A stretch of DNA of 64,000 nt, taken from positions 186,001 to 250,000 of the forward strand of contig JAOWCC010000442.1 in assembly GCA_030867875.1 (NCBI GenBank), read 5' to 3'. This document shows positions 27,374 through 39,717 of the stretch, one piece after another. The notes under the pieces were generated by a model that had not been told where the DNA came from, did not search any database, and saw nothing but the letters and a program-made list of their open reading frames with translations. The DNA is from Actinernus sp. WN-2022 (taxonomy: Eukaryota; Cnidaria; Anthozoa; Actiniaria; Actinernidae). The position numbers and the translations under genes are program-made. How positions within the stretch are numbered: the first letter of the stretch is position 1; every line of letters starts with the position of its first letter.

Positions 27374-28557
27374 TATGAAAGTTTGATCGTATGGGCACTT
27401 TAAGCGTTTTCAAACTAATGTGTAAATATTTTCTATTTAAGGATGGCTACAATTACAGTAAATACATTTTAAGGTAATTCAATGGCCTGCCGGATGAATA
27501 CCAATAATTACGTGATAGCGATCAGTTAAATTAATGAGTGTAAAACTAAATACTTCAAATTTTATAGGCTGAGCTTCATATAGTTTTCTCCAAATAAAAT
27601 ATTTAACAACTTATTGTTATTATTCCGATATTGTTTAAAGTAATCTCTAAACCTTCCGAATCCTAATTTGACACAAACTGAATATCATATTGTACTAAAT
27701 ATCATATTGTCTTTATCAATACCGTAGACTGCACACAATCAACGTCCCTTGTATAACCACCCCCTTTCCACTTGTACTTCAGTATGACCTCCGAGCCATG
27801 TATATAAAACCCTGCTACCCACCTACCTCTCTAGAGATCCAGAAACAGATTGTGTAACTTCTAAGGAATAAATGTGACCTATTATTTAGTTTCTTATACT
27901 AAACTAAAAATAGAAATTGCCACAGAGCAACCTGGCCATGGAGTTTAAGTAAATGTTTTCAAGCCACACGGGAACATATTTCGAAGTACTTGGTTTCTCG
28001 GGTGAGGTGAAACGTATTTTACCGGACACTGAAAAGCTATTCTAACGTAGCGGTGTTTTTTTCAAACGAGACTGCAATTTGGTAGAAAATATTGTTCTAA
28101 TTTATGGTACTATGTATTTAATAACATGATTGAGCTAATGGGTCAACGCTCCACCTGTTTTTGTTTTCAATTTTGCAACGGCTGTAACGAAACACCATTG
28201 CAAAATATCAATTGAATTGAATGTGTCAGAATCTAGCTTTGGTGCTTACATGAAGAACAAATTTACCCTTCTAATAAAATGTTTATCCTTGCCTCTAACA
28301 AACTCGCTTGGGTTGGCTGATAAAATTTACTACTAATAATTAATTACAATGTAACTATAAAAATAATAGTTATATTGTTTTATAAATTAACTTAATAAAA
28401 AAATATTAATAGCTTTATTTGATGATAGAAACACTAAAAGGACTGCAAATATGGCGCGAAATACAGTTTGTATGGGAATCCGATTTCAAGTAAAAACGAG
28501 TCAAATTCCGCGTGAAAATTTACAGACAATGTATTGGAAACTGAAAACACGATTGCA

Positions 28558-28730
28558 CGCTTCCCAGCACAGCTACATCTCGATATGTTAATCTTTTACC
28601 TGGTATCTTAAGTTTGTATCTGAAGAATATTTCATAAATTCGATTTTACGGATTTTATTTGGCATCGGATTCCCATCGAATCCCATACAAACACTGTATT
28701 TCGTCAGGATTTCGTGCCATGTTTGCACCC
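28558..28730. repeat. Dispersed repeat, copy 1
   Basis: 'cgcttcccagcacagctac', 'cctggtatcttaagtttg', 'gcatcggattcccat' in the same order as in copy 2 at 29,299-29,461. The inverse of part of it ('gggaatccgat', 'gcgcgaaatacagtttgtat') lies at about 28,452-28,482, so the element is foldback-like. Confidence 0.75.
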
Positions 28731-29149
28731 CATTTACCGCGAACTGGTATATTTCTGTGCCGTTAAAAAATAACGCTAATCACATGCGTGACGTCATGTG
28801 GTGTGACATTTATATTCACCAAAGTCAAAATATGGCCAGGGCAAGGCTTCTTTAAGAAAAAAAAATATGACAGATAGCAAGGCCCCTCAAGTAAAATATA
28901 TTTAGAATGAGAATTAGACAAAATAAAGCACTGTTTTTGTATTATTTACGAAGACGAATATGGATGTCCAAACCAACTGATGTCACGCATGTGATTTGCA
29001 ACTTTAACGGAATAAAAATTGACAATTATGTATAACTTCGACAAGGAGAAAAATAACGTTCGCGCTCTCCAAATGTATTTTTAATTCCTCAAAATGACTC
29101 AGGGGAGACTAAAAATTAAAATTAAATAAAAACGGGGTTGATTTTTCGC

Positions 29150-29461
29150 TTCATAGGCACTTTACGATACCAGGTGAAATGTTAACTGATGAAAATTTGA
29201 GGGATGTACTCTGCTGGGAAGCTAGATTTTCGCTGAGTCACTGGCTAAGAAGGACTTTGAGAAAGTCTACTCTCTACTGGGAAGCGTGCAATCGTGTTCG
29301 CTTCCCAGCACAGCTACATCTCTCAAATTTTGAACAGTTAATCTTTTGCCTGGTATCTTAAGTTTGCAGACGGTAAATATTTCAGAAATTCGATATTACG
29401 GAAATTATTTAGCATCGGATTCCCATACAAATACCGTATTTCGCGCCATGTGTACACTCCT
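29150..29461. repeat. Dispersed repeat, copy 2, with inverted left arm
   Basis: 29,299-29,461 repeats the 28,558-28,730 unit. The left part (29,165-29,225: 'ataccaggtgaaatgttaac', 'ctgctgggaagc') is its inverted counterpart, which makes a foldback element of about 310 bp. Confidence 0.7.
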
Positions 29462-29844
29462 TTCAAAATCAATGTCGAAATTAACGGCGAACTCGTCTGT
29501 TCTGATTGGGATAAGGAAGAGTGAAAAAACTAGATGTGAAACAAGCACAAAACAATACAGATTTGTATTCCAATATAAAGCATGTCTAAGGCGTCTTTAT
29601 TCGTTAAGTATTAGCAACAAGAAGCTGCATGCACTAGCTTTCATGCACTCAGGTGTACAACAGTTCGTTAGGAATTCAGTTGTTTTTAAACAACTTTGAC
29701 ATTTTTTCCAAAACTGAAACCTGCTTTGTTGGTTTGTTGAAGCCGTTTGCATCTATGGATATGTCAGCGATTTCATATGTTCGGCTACATGCATGCGAGT
29801 CCTGTGCGACATCTCTGAAGTTCTTGAACATTTTGTTGACCTAG

Positions 29845-30003
29845 AAGTACTATTTCAAACACGAATTGTGGTGTTTCATCAGGGATTCCAAATATTGAGA
29901 AAACAATTGAAACCCGAGAGGCGTAGCCTCGAGGGTTTTATTGTTTTCTCAATATTTGGAACCCCTGATGAAACACGAACAATGAGTGTTTGAAATTACT
30001 TCT
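29845..30003. mobile_element. Foldback MITE
   Basis: Arms of about 60 bp ('gtgtttcatcagggattcca' / 'aacccctgatgaaacac', 'aatattgagaaaacaat' and inverse) surround a 'cgagaggcgtagcctcg' centre. Confidence 0.85.
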
Positions 30004-30150
30004 CATGCGAATGCAAAACCGACAATTTACATACGCTTCTTTCCAAACTTCATTAGAAAGTATTGTTTACCGTTTGACTGTTGTATATAATTATTCCATA
30101 CATGGCTTATTATTCTTTTTTGATGGCAGTGATTTCAACTAGCGCACTAG

Positions 30151-30224
30151 TAGTATAGTAGACAAGAGTTAGTACAAGCAGTCTGAAGGGTCGTGGTTCG
30201 AACTCCAGTGGAGACAGACTTTTT
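30151..30224 (+). ncRNA. tRNA-like Pol III unit or SINE head
   Basis: 'tagtatagtag' (30,151) fits the A-box consensus TRGYNNARNNG. 'ggttcgaactcc' (30,195-30,206) fits the B-box, and a T5 terminator follows at 30,220. The acceptor and T stems do not pair well, so this is a tRNA-derived relic or SINE head rather than a functional tRNA. Confidence 0.35.
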
Positions 30225-30512
30225 CTTTCTATGTCATTCTTTATTTCTTTACTTCTTCGCTCCTTACTTGTAGTTTATCAGTATGCAATTAGTTAGTGGT
30301 TCATGAATATGATGATTAAGAAATATTGATCACTAGGGTTGGAAATCTGATCAAACACTAGTGCATTTGGAACTGGTGTTTCATTGGATGTCAAGATGCA
30401 TCCACCTATCGAGACCCATGCATGTGACCAAATACAGTTCCTCCATTGGATGACTATCTCATGAATTATTAATGAGTTTGAGAAAATCATATCTAAAACT
30501 TTAATTCCGACA

Positions 30513-30534
30513 TTTGTCGGAATTAGTAATGTAC
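30513..30534. repeat. Short perfect palindrome
   Basis: 'aattccgaca' and 'tgtcggaatt' flank two bases; function unknown. Confidence 0.6.
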
Positions 30535-31888
30535 ACGAGTTTTCTCGCTTTAGAGTCCATAAATTCAAGTAAACTATATTTGATCTGTAGTTTTGTCAAA
30601 GTAATTAAAAGGGCCCCTAGCGTTGTCACAAGTTAGCGAGAAGTTTGCATCGCTAATTCCTCGCATGGCCTCAAATCACAATTGAGCTCTTTCAAAAACA
30701 CACAAGTTAGAACTGATTCAAATGTTCACAAGAAATCCGAATGATAATCTTTTAATAGCCTACATAAAAAATACAAACTAGTATATCTAATAGGTAGTGT
30801 TAGAAGAAAACCTACAGTAGCTCTTTGACAGGAAAATATATTAAATTACTGGGTGATAAAAATACCAAGGCCGTTAGATTAATATATCTTGTAGTTTTGG
30901 GGCCATCATGCGACTGAAGCCTGTTTGAGCTGTGGTGTCTTTTCTCAAAAGTTGTCCGATTTATTTTCATTTAAAAATTAAATAAATTCCCTGTAAATTC
31001 CCTGATCACGAGCCTACCAATTCCCGCCATTTTCTTGCGATTCCAAGCACAAAGAACCGCTGTTCTCCCCGGGTGAAGTTTACTGCACCGGCAATCAACT
31101 GTAATCGAGAACGTAGTTGTAAATGCTAATTGTATTTGAACTTTATCGAAGGCCAATAGAACAAAATGATTTGCTTCTCACCATCTTGCTCTTTGGAAAC
31201 TCTGCCCCAAACTATCAAGCTCACACTAAGCCGGTCCGATCGCTTACACGACTCCAGTGACTCGCGCATGTGATCATCAAGTTATACAAAACATATGTTG
31301 TGGGTTAAACTCGTTGTTATAGTAAACTTCACGTCACAACACAAGACTAATAAGGAGCACTGAAGGAACTGTAGTAAAAATACAAACGAAGATGATCAGA
31401 ATTAGCCTGAAGTACAGCGTACGACAAAGTACTCGCGAATTTGCGTAAATCACTCTCCTCCAGATGCCAAGCTGCAGGAAATGCAAAGAACATAACCCGC
31501 CAAAGGATTGCTCGTCCCCTCCCCAATGGAGACTATTATGGTACCAGTATTCCCTGAATTAAGAAGGAAGCTGAAATGTTGGAGAATACAAAAACCAAGC
31601 ATATAAACTACAATATCAATGATGCGCGGATCTTTCCTTCAGTATCGTATCAATGGCTGCCAAAAATTCCTCCAGTTGGGAGGGGAGGAGCACATTGTTT
31701 ATTCAGTTGCGCATTCATAAAGTTACGAGCGCGAGCTCTTTGTTCGAAAGTGCCATTATGTAGCGGGTAGGCAGCGCACGAACAAAAACTGAAACTACAT
31801 CGAAGCAATTTTCAGCAGTGTTAACCTGTTTTAACCTTTCTTTATTTAAAAATATGAGACAGAAATACACAAAAATTATATCCAATAA

Positions 31889-32270
31889 GGCCATCCCTTT
31901 TTTATTTTCCGTTTCTCATCGTCCAACCGACCCATTTTTGTGGCTTTTTGTAGAAATAAAAAAAAAATTGGGGGGAGGGGTGGGGGTGAAGAAACCCTAG
32001 AGCAACTCCTGGAAGCTCATGCTAGAGGGTAGGTTACACAATAGTTTCGGCGGTGCATTTGTAATTCCATGTTTGTAGCGTATACGGACGACGACATCGA
32101 TGGTAGTCATCGTCCATGTTGGTTTGTAACCTCGCCTGTGCAACCGCGCCTTATTAGTTCCAGTCTCTCCGCGTATTTTTTTATTACAATTTTTTTTTTC
32201 TCACCCGACCGACCGACCCAATTTTTGAAAACCCCACCGATGAGAAACGGAAAAAAAAATAGGGATGGCC
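31889..32270. mobile_element. MITE with 'ggccatccc' ends
   Basis: 'ggccatccc' plus 'tattttccgtttctcatcg' at the left (31,889-31,922) is inverted at the right (32,236-32,270, 'cgatgagaaacgg...gggatggcc'). The interior has T-rich runs. A related left end occurs at 18,826. Confidence 0.75.
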
Positions 32271-32580
32271 TAATACTACGATACAGTTACGTCAGAATCT
32301 CAGCATAAACTTTGTGCACTGCTGTTAGTGCTGGTATACTCGAACTACACTACTCTTAGCCGATCTATCCAGAAATGTTGTCATGTAATATAGGCAAAAT
32401 ATTAACTAAAAAATATTAAGAACTTAGTAGCATATTCAAATATTGATATCTGTTATTTTTCTTTAAAATAGAAACATTATACGGTGGAGAGTTATAAAGT
32501 TATAATTAAGAAAATAAATAAATTTAAAATCGTTGGATATTTTGCTACAAAAACAAGAACAAGGTAAAAAGATTAGTTAC

Positions 32581-33700
32581 CTGCACAGCTTGAAATCACC
32601 AACTTCCCAACATTTAGAGCTTCATGAACGTTTTCAGTCGTCTCGTAATACACTGATGGACTTTCTCGTAGATGTGGCCTTTGTTTCTCATGTGCGACCA
32701 GCAGTTCTTGTCCACGCTGAGCAGTAGTTGACTGGATTTGCAAAACCTCGGTTTTCAGGTTTCTATTAACAAAACCCTCTACGTGTTCCACATAACTTGT
32801 CAGCTGGCCAATCTTTAGCTCTAAATCTTTCTGGAGGACGCTATGCGAGGTTTCTTGTTTGTTTTGTACCTCGTCTATCTTTGCCACCACTTCCGCCTCG
32901 TGTTCTCTTAACTTGCGAATTGCAGCTTCAACGCTCTCGTGCACTTTGCGACGAGCTAAGTCTAATTCTTTTTGTGTATCAGCCAACTCGTTTTGTGAAC
33001 TGGTCAGTACAGTATGACAAGATGTAACTGCCTTCTTTATGCGTTCGGCTTGTTCCATCATAGCTGCTTTCGCTTCTTCTGCTGCCTCCTCCATGCTTGT
33101 GATATCGTGTGTCTTGTGAGTTAGCGTCACACACTTCTGGCAAACGCACTTTTGGCATGTTTTTTTCCTACAAAAGTATTCCAGTCGGTTGTGCTCATGG
33201 CTAACTTCCTTACAGTACATGGGTCGCTGTAGGAAATCTCGAACATCTTCCGACTCGAATTCGCGTAGCGGGATGATTCGATGATTTCGTGTATTTTTGA
33301 CTTTTCTGTGTAGCTCTATGCATTGTGCACACAGAAGGTCACTGCAATCAGAACAAAATGCACAGACGACCACAGCTTCCTCGCAATTACCACACACGGT
33401 TCTTGGGCTTTCCTGACTGGAACTGGCAGTTTCCAAGGCTGTGTACAGCTCCAGTAAACCAGCCAGGTAGAATGATGCTCGCAGATTTGATGGATCTCCA
33501 TTCAGCAGCTCCACTACCGAACGGCACTCGGGACATGTGAAGGGCTGGTGGTTTTTCTGGCACGTTCCCAACCAACTTGTGATACAGTGTTGGCAAAAAT
33601 TGTGTAAACACGGGAGAGTTTTTGGATTCGTAAAAACCTCCCCGCATATGGCACACTGTAACTTTGCAGAAAATTCTCTCAGGAGGTCTTCGAACCCCAT
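32581..33700 (-). CDS. TRIM2/3/71-like E3 ubiquitin ligase, 5' exon: RING, two B-boxes, coiled coil
   Basis: I take the ATG at 33698-33700 ('MGFEDLLREFSAKLQC'); the longer frame to 33,790 starts with GTG and reads non-TRIM-like sequence. RING residues are Cys16, Cys19, Cys31, His33, Cys36, Cys39, Cys56 and Cys59. B-box 1 starts at 'CGNCEEAVVVCAFCSDC' and B-box 2 at 'EVSHEHNRLEYFC' with 'CQKCVTLTHKTHD'. A coiled coil of about 150 residues follows. The exon ends in phase 1 at a GT donor and joins the NHL exon, giving a product of about 739 residues, the family's usual size. In the family it ubiquitinates or silences RNA/protein targets bound by the NHL domain, in the cytoplasm. Confidence 0.9.
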
Positions 33701-34933
33701 CTTTTCTTTGCGTTGTTTCAATGTCAGCGTCTTGCCCAGACTTTGTGGCAGAATGCCTCTGCGTAATTTCTTATACCTTGTGAACAACACGTGATCTAGG
33801 CGTGTGGATCTCTAGTTACCATGGACACCATGGATTAGAAAGTTGCTGTCAGGAGGGGTAAACTAATGAACAGCTCTTGAAAGAAGCGCATTTTAGTAGT
33901 AACTCGTCCTTAAGATATTCTTCTTGAAAAGAACTGAACTTTCAAAGTTAAAGTAAAGATGGTGATCTAGATTACAAGAAATGGCTTGAACGTTTCGTTT
34001 AAATATCCATAGAGCTGATTGTGGTACGTCTTACAAAATTTGCTATACTTTGGCTACAACAACTGTACTAAGACACCACTGAATCCGCTTTAATAGACCC
34101 AAATGGGAATCAGATTTTGCAGGGTTTCACGCTTTTCGATCGATCTAAGAAAGGTCTAGGAACAAGAAAGCTGTCTTATGGTGTTTGAAGCAACTTAATT
34201 TCTAACGTATTGAGTAAATTGCTTAAATATTGGTAGCAGTTAAAACTTGTTATAAAGAGAAGAGAGGACTCTATATTCACGTGATGTATGTCAGTCCCCC
34301 GGAAAACATAACACGGAGAATATGCAAATGTTTTTAAGAGCAAGAGGTCGTCAACTTCCTGGGTTTCTCAGAATTCATAGACAAAGGAAAAATATCTTGG
34401 CACGTGAGTGACGTGGGATTCCTTTGAAGGCTTGGTGCATAAGACAGGGTTGGTGACAGGGTTGGTGCATAAGACAGAAATAGTAACGTAATCAAACTCG
34501 ACAAATTCTTGAACTTCGATCTTCGCTGGATATGTACACGTCAGAGAATACTCTTCTCGAAGTCCGATGGTTGCCCTGTACCTCCATTTCCATTGGCCGA
34601 AAAAGTGAGACATTGTTCATTTCCTACCGACAAGAGCGAGGAAAATAAAATAAATCGCTTCTTCAAGGGTAAAAATGAAAGCGTTCTATAAGGTTTCTCT
34701 AATCTTTCTGTTATTGAACGGAAATGTCAAGGTCTTCTCTGCAGTTCAGCAAAATAACATGAGACAAACCGAAACCATGTGAATATGTCTTTACCTGACG
34801 GGACACGTCGCGTTAGAGAACTCAACACTGTCGTAACTCGAGCTTGGTGTCAGATTACTGGCACGTGGGTGCTCGCGCATAAAATATGGCAGACCGCGGC
34901 CGCACGAATAATGCAGGCATCCATGCAAATACA
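33701..34933. other. Upstream region of the TRIM-NHL gene
   Basis: The probable promoter and 5' UTR lie in the first few hundred bases, but no core element is certain. 'cacgtg'-type and 'gtgacg' words occur near 34,400-34,420 without proof of function. No other exon seen. Confidence 0.4.
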
Positions 34934-35070
34934 ATGTCGAAATATTATATGCCCTGATATTCGTCCGCGGACATTATCTGATACAGTTCCCGAGAGCGAA
35001 GCTCGAGGGAAACTGAGCTTCGAGGATCAGATAATGTCCAAGGACAAATATCAGGGCATATTTCGACGCC
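34934..35070. mobile_element. Foldback MITE
   Basis: 'gtcgaaatatt' / 'aatatttcgac'-like ends with 'atgccctgatatt' and 'aatatcagggcat', then 'ggacattatctgat' and its inverse; a small GC-rich loop contains 'gagcgaagctcgag'. Confidence 0.8.
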
Positions 35071-35341
35071 ACAATGTAGGTTATTGTTGTTATCATCCTT
35101 CAAATATTTTCTTTGACGCGCACTTAAATACGCTCAAAGGGAGCAGAAAATTCTCCTCTCTCGTGCCAGTCTCCGTTTTCAGGCGGCCAAATTATGTTAT
35201 CACTTACTTTGCGTTGAAATAACACTGAGGGTCTGTTTCGCAGGCTATATTCGCTGTTATTTCATGATTGGGTCAGTTTTCTTTGTTCTTCATAGGGCTT
35301 TATATACGATAAAGACCCGACGAACAACACAGACTTGGTCA

Positions 35342-35410
35342 TTATAAATACAAGGGCTTCATCTGTATATTAACCCGGGTCAATATACAGATAAAGCCCT
35401 TGCATTTATA
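35342..35410. repeat. Palindromic hairpin (~68 bp)
   Basis: 'ttataaata', 'caagggcttcatctgtata' and their inverses flank 'acccgggt'. Close to a perfect hairpin; probably a very short MITE. Confidence 0.8.
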
Positions 35411-35734
35411 ACACCAATGTAAGGGTTGTGCTCTTTAGCTGACAGTCAGTTCAATGACCCGATATGAGAGCTGAAGTACAACACTTTCACTCTCTCTCTT
35501 TAAATGCGAGCCGTCTTATCATTATGGGACGTGATTTTTTCACCATACTCCAACTGCGCATGTTAGTGACGTAACCTTAACGCCGAAATAATTATTCTAT
35601 TGTATGATTCAGTGCTTTGTTTAATTTACAAACTTACCAAGGGCCTCGTTTGCTTTCAGTCTAAAGATCAAAGAACTGTTTCTCATAGGAATGCTTTTTG
35701 TGAGAAAACCTTGAAATGAAATAAGTCAGTTAAA

Positions 35735-35805
35735 AACCTCGAACCTCGGCTTTTATCCATATACATCCCGAGGGCCGTATATTGCTAAAAGCCTCGGTTC
35801 TTCGT
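35735..35805. repeat. Imperfect inverted repeat
   Basis: 'cgaacctcggcttttatcc' pairs imperfectly with 'tgctaaaagcctcggttct'. Short foldback in non-coding DNA. The rest of 35,411-36,817 shows no supported feature. Confidence 0.6.
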
Positions 35806-36817
35806 ATATAACTCTTACTGCTTATTTGGCAGCTTAGTGAGCAGGCAGGATGACTAGCGGGCAAGATTTTTTCATCTTGTCCGCTCAGGATTTTCCAAAT
35901 TCGCTCACAGCTCTTTGTATAATCAAATAGTAATAAAACCCGTACCTTTTGAAAGAAACTAAACAATTTGTTACATGAAGGCAAATACTAATTTAAAACT
36001 ATTTCTGCTTTTTTTATATCTCAGCCGCTAAAATGCAACCTTTTAGAGTGATTAATACAGTTTTTCCGGCTCTCGCAAATTCGATAAAACAACTGCAGCA
36101 AAAACGACTGAATTGAATGAAGCTGAATTAGTCAAGATAAACTGAACTACACCGAGAAGCTGAAATGGCTGTGACTTCAAAAAACACTAAGAAAAGTTTG
36201 GCTACCTCACAACGCTACAATCGTGGTACAATGAAATACAATTATTACGCAAACGAGTAAACTTAGCACACAGTTTCGTCAAAGTAAGCAAGAAGCCGGG
36301 TTTATTCAGTTGCACGGGCTAAGAAATTCAGCATTCACATTTGGTAATTGGGTTATAAATTATGAGTATTTACTAATTAATACTTACAAGTTTGTTTGTA
36401 TTCTTCTACAACTCTTTTTGTCAAGCTTTACTGTGTGCTTATTGCCACTCGAGTGATTTCAACTTGCCGATTTTCAACTCTTTCAAATCTTCCACAAATA
36501 TGCACATTTTTGTCTCCAGATAAAATGCATTCGGGTTCCTTATAAAGTTGTCATTGAAACCTAGTGCATCTGAAGTAAAGTACAGGTCAGTTTTCATCCA
36601 TAAAGAGCATTTTTGATGTCGGAAAACGAACTGTTTTGAACGCCACGAGATTGTGGAAGTCGTCGAGTCTTGATTTCTTTTCGCTCTTCAGTTTACTATG
36701 CAATGCAATGGGTTCCTGGCGCGTGCGTCAAAGTGGGATTTAATTCATTTTTGAAATATAATATAAACCTTATTGATAACGAGCCAGACGCTCTTAGCAA
36801 CCAATGTTTGACTCGGC

Positions 36818-36862
36818 ACCCCGCAGAGATCGCAGACCTGAGTTCTGCGATCTCTGCGGGGT
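36818..36862. repeat. Perfect 19 bp hairpin, GC-rich
   Basis: 'accccgcagagatcgcaga' and its exact inverse flank a 7-base loop; isolated in host non-coding DNA. Confidence 0.85.
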
Positions 36863-36954
36863 CCTAGTCAACTCTCTACATTCCCATCAATTAAACGCAG
36901 CTTGAGTTATCTCTAATCTCTTTAACTATGACAGCCTTCGACGGCCACTAATTT

Positions 36955-37650
36955 AAGTTGAAATCAATCTTATTTTGGTAAACTTGCCTGAGACGCTAGA
37001 AAAAAATGAGTTATATATCCCTGAAGCGCTCAGGCAGACTAAGCTGCCAGGACTTCCCGCTGGATGAACCAACTGGGGATATAGAACTAACTTAAAATAA
37101 ATCTTATTTTAGTAAACTTGACGGAGACGCAAGAAAAAAAATAGTTCTCAGTATCCCTGAAGCGCTCAGGCAGACTAAGCTGCCAGGACTTCCCGCTGGA
37201 TGAACCAACTGGGGATATAGAACAAACTTGAAATCAATCTTATTTTGGTAATTTAAAACTTGCCGGAGTCGCTAGAAAAAAATGAGTTCTATATCCCTGA
37301 AGCGCTCAGGCAGACTAAGCTGCCAAGACTTCCCGCTGGATGAACCAACAGGGTATATTATAATAGAACTAGCTTGAAATAAATCTTATTTTGGTAAACT
37401 TGCAGGAGGCGCTAGAAAAAAATGAGTTCTATATACCTGAAGCGCTCAGGCAGACTAAGCTGCCAGGACTTCCCGCTGGATGAACCAACTGGGGATATAG
37501 AATAAACTTGAAATAAATCTTAGTTTGGTAATTTAAAACTTGCCGGAGTCGCTAGAAAAAAATGGGTTCTATATCCTGAAGCGCTCAGACAGACTAAGCT
37601 GCCAGGACTTCCCGCTGGATGAACCAACTGGGGATATAGAACTTTAGCTT
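36955..37650. repeat. Minisatellite, five copies of a ~138 bp unit
   Basis: Five copies of 'cctgaagcgctcaggcagac...gctgccaggacttcccgctgg' (marker start at about 37020, 37156, 37296, 37436 and 37575), each preceded by an AT-rich segment with 'cttattttggtaa' and 'gctagaaaaaaatgagttct'. Units contain an internal hairpin 'gaagcgctc'. Copies are about 90% identical. Confidence 0.93.
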
Positions 37651-38729
37651 GAAATATTAAGTCTTACTGGATTCTCTCCTTTCTAATGTAAATATGAGCA
37701 TAATAACTCAGTAATAGTTAGGTTTTCTTTTAAATGGTGTTTCGGTTCCCACTGTCACGTTTCTCTGTCCTGTTTAGCTTTCATTTAATTGGCCGCATTT
37801 TTAGAAGGCTGTTCAATTCCGGTCTATTATGTTCGTCGCTTGAATCCTGAGTTAGGAGTACCGAAGTGTTCTTGGGTCGAAATCTGTAGCTTGAGCTTGT
37901 TTATTTCGTCTCGCAGGATCAATGTTTCCTCGTGGCTGCTTCTCAATTAAATCCTTGCAGTTAGCTGATTCTGTGTAAGCAATCATAAGACTTGGATTGG
38001 CGGGAATTTCCTACCATGTAGATGTATGCCACTTTTTAGCACTACCATCTTCGCAAAGTCACTAACGTTCAATCCAAGGCATAAATCCAAATTGTTTACT
38101 CCTAATAGCGCAGTTGATGCGGAGAAGCAATACTGGTTTAGCCGTTGTGTAATCCATATAGAGTCGATTACTGCGAAACTCACCATTTTTCTCATCGACT
38201 AGTCTTTCGCAAAATCCTTCGGTTTCTCATATATATTTTGCTCCCAAGATTTATCTGTACCGGCTCTTGTTGATGAAATGTCCAAGCTATAGAAATACTA
38301 ATAACGACGGTCAGTTTGAAGCAAAATACTCTGCGCACAGCTTCAACATTTATCCTGGCTGTGAATACGGACTTGAATGGGAGACTAAATCAGAAATAAA
38401 ACAATGCATACCGGAATCAAAATTTAACTTCCCTACATGTACATCCCTGATATTAGCCAGGACTAGCTTTACTCACCTAACTGTCATACTCACTTAAAAG
38501 GTAAATAAAACAAAACCGCAAAATGTTATTCGATTTCTAAACTGTGACGTCACTTCATAACAACGAGACCTCACGCTGATTTGGATTTCTGATGATCTCT
38601 GGCTCGTTCGGCGGCGGGCGGGGGGAGTGATAAGGTTAGCTAAATCACAGATCGAATTGGAATTTGGCGTGTACGTGTTGGTTTTTGTGAAGGGAGGAAA
38701 ACCGGAGTGAGTTGTTCGGTCAAGATTGG
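37651..38729. other. Host non-coding stretch
   Basis: No supported gene or repeat. Confidence 0.4.
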
Positions 38730-38825
38730 GGAATATTGGCCTCGTTCATATTTTTTTTGCGCTTTTATGGACCTCGACTTCATCTCGGTCCATAAACACG
38801 TAAAAAACGAACTTGGCCAATTAAT
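38730..38825. mobile_element. Short foldback MITE
   Basis: 'ttggcctcgttc' and 'gaacttggccaa', 'gcgcttttatggacc' and 'ggtccataaacacg' pair around 'tcgacttcatctc'. Confidence 0.65.
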
Positions 38826-39644
38826 ACCCCCATCTTGACCTCGCGCTTGGCTATTATCCCATTTCGGCCATCTCACTATACATGGAATTTTACACTGTAA
38901 GCTACAAATGCTTGCTGACATATGATATTCAGGATACAATTATTTAGTATTCCAGTAGCTAAAAGAATCCAGTATAGACGATTTGTAGTGAACATTCTGT
39001 TTATTCTTATTCCGGAATACGGTCAATCGAACGCACCATAAGCCACGTTACCTAGCGCTTACTATTTGCTCTGTCGTTGGTCGCGAGTTTGGATGAAAAA
39101 GCTACTTCATCTCCACTTCTGTAATCCGGCGAATTGTACAAATACTATCCAGAAAAGAAGATCTAGGGATTCTTTTCACATATTTGGTTCCATTTAATGA
39201 ACAGCTCAGAAAGCGATGGAGTTAAAAAATATGCGGAGATGTCAGCCCACGCGGGGGGTCGATACATAGCCAGAGTGAGTAAAAACCCTTCACAGAATGA
39301 AGTTAATACTTTTTCGCTTCTTAATGTGTGACAGTTCCCTCAGACTCACAGCTGGCTAAAATAGCCATTATAGCTCAGATGTATTTACTAGACTCTTTCT
39401 ATGAACGATTTGGGTTGGAAATAGTTAGAGTTTTTCGAAATTTTTGGGGGTAGGTTTGTTATAATGTTTGATAAAATGCATTATTAATGACCAAGTGGCA
39501 CGTGGGGTATTCTCCAGTTACAGATGATTTTATTTTACAACATTTGGGCGTAACGCCACAGGAGACAAACAATAGGACTCAAAGTCCCCTACGAGGCTTG
39601 TCTCCGCTTGTCTCCGCATTGGTCTGTAACTATATCATATGTAC

Positions 39645-39717
39645 TGTTTAATAAACGAGCAGCAGTGTTTTATCAGTTTTAGACATGATAAAACACGTGC
39701 TGCGAGTTTATTAAACG
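39645..39717. repeat. Inverted repeat (~31 bp arms)
   Basis: 'gtttaataaac', 'gtgttttatca' and their inverses around 'gttttagaca'; near-perfect hairpin, probably a MITE relic. Confidence 0.8.

Larger units (their letters stand above)
21823..32580 (-). other. Intron of the TRIM-NHL gene (about 10.8 kb)
   Basis: Donor 'tgtgcag|gtaactaatc' (GT at 32580-32579) and acceptor 'cttcacag|tcgacc' (AG at 21824-21823) join phase 1 to phase 1 and keep the frame. The intron holds a LINE fragment, several MITEs, dispersed repeats and a tRNA-like unit, listed separately. The remaining stretches (21,845-23,600, 26,000-27,200, 27,400-28,500 and 30,250-31,880) show no supported exon. Confidence 0.8.

Noticed and set aside
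33701..33790. N-terminal extension of the TRIM protein to 33,790
   Set aside because: The extension starts with GTG, not ATG, and the natural TRIM start 'MGFEDLL' lies at 33,700.
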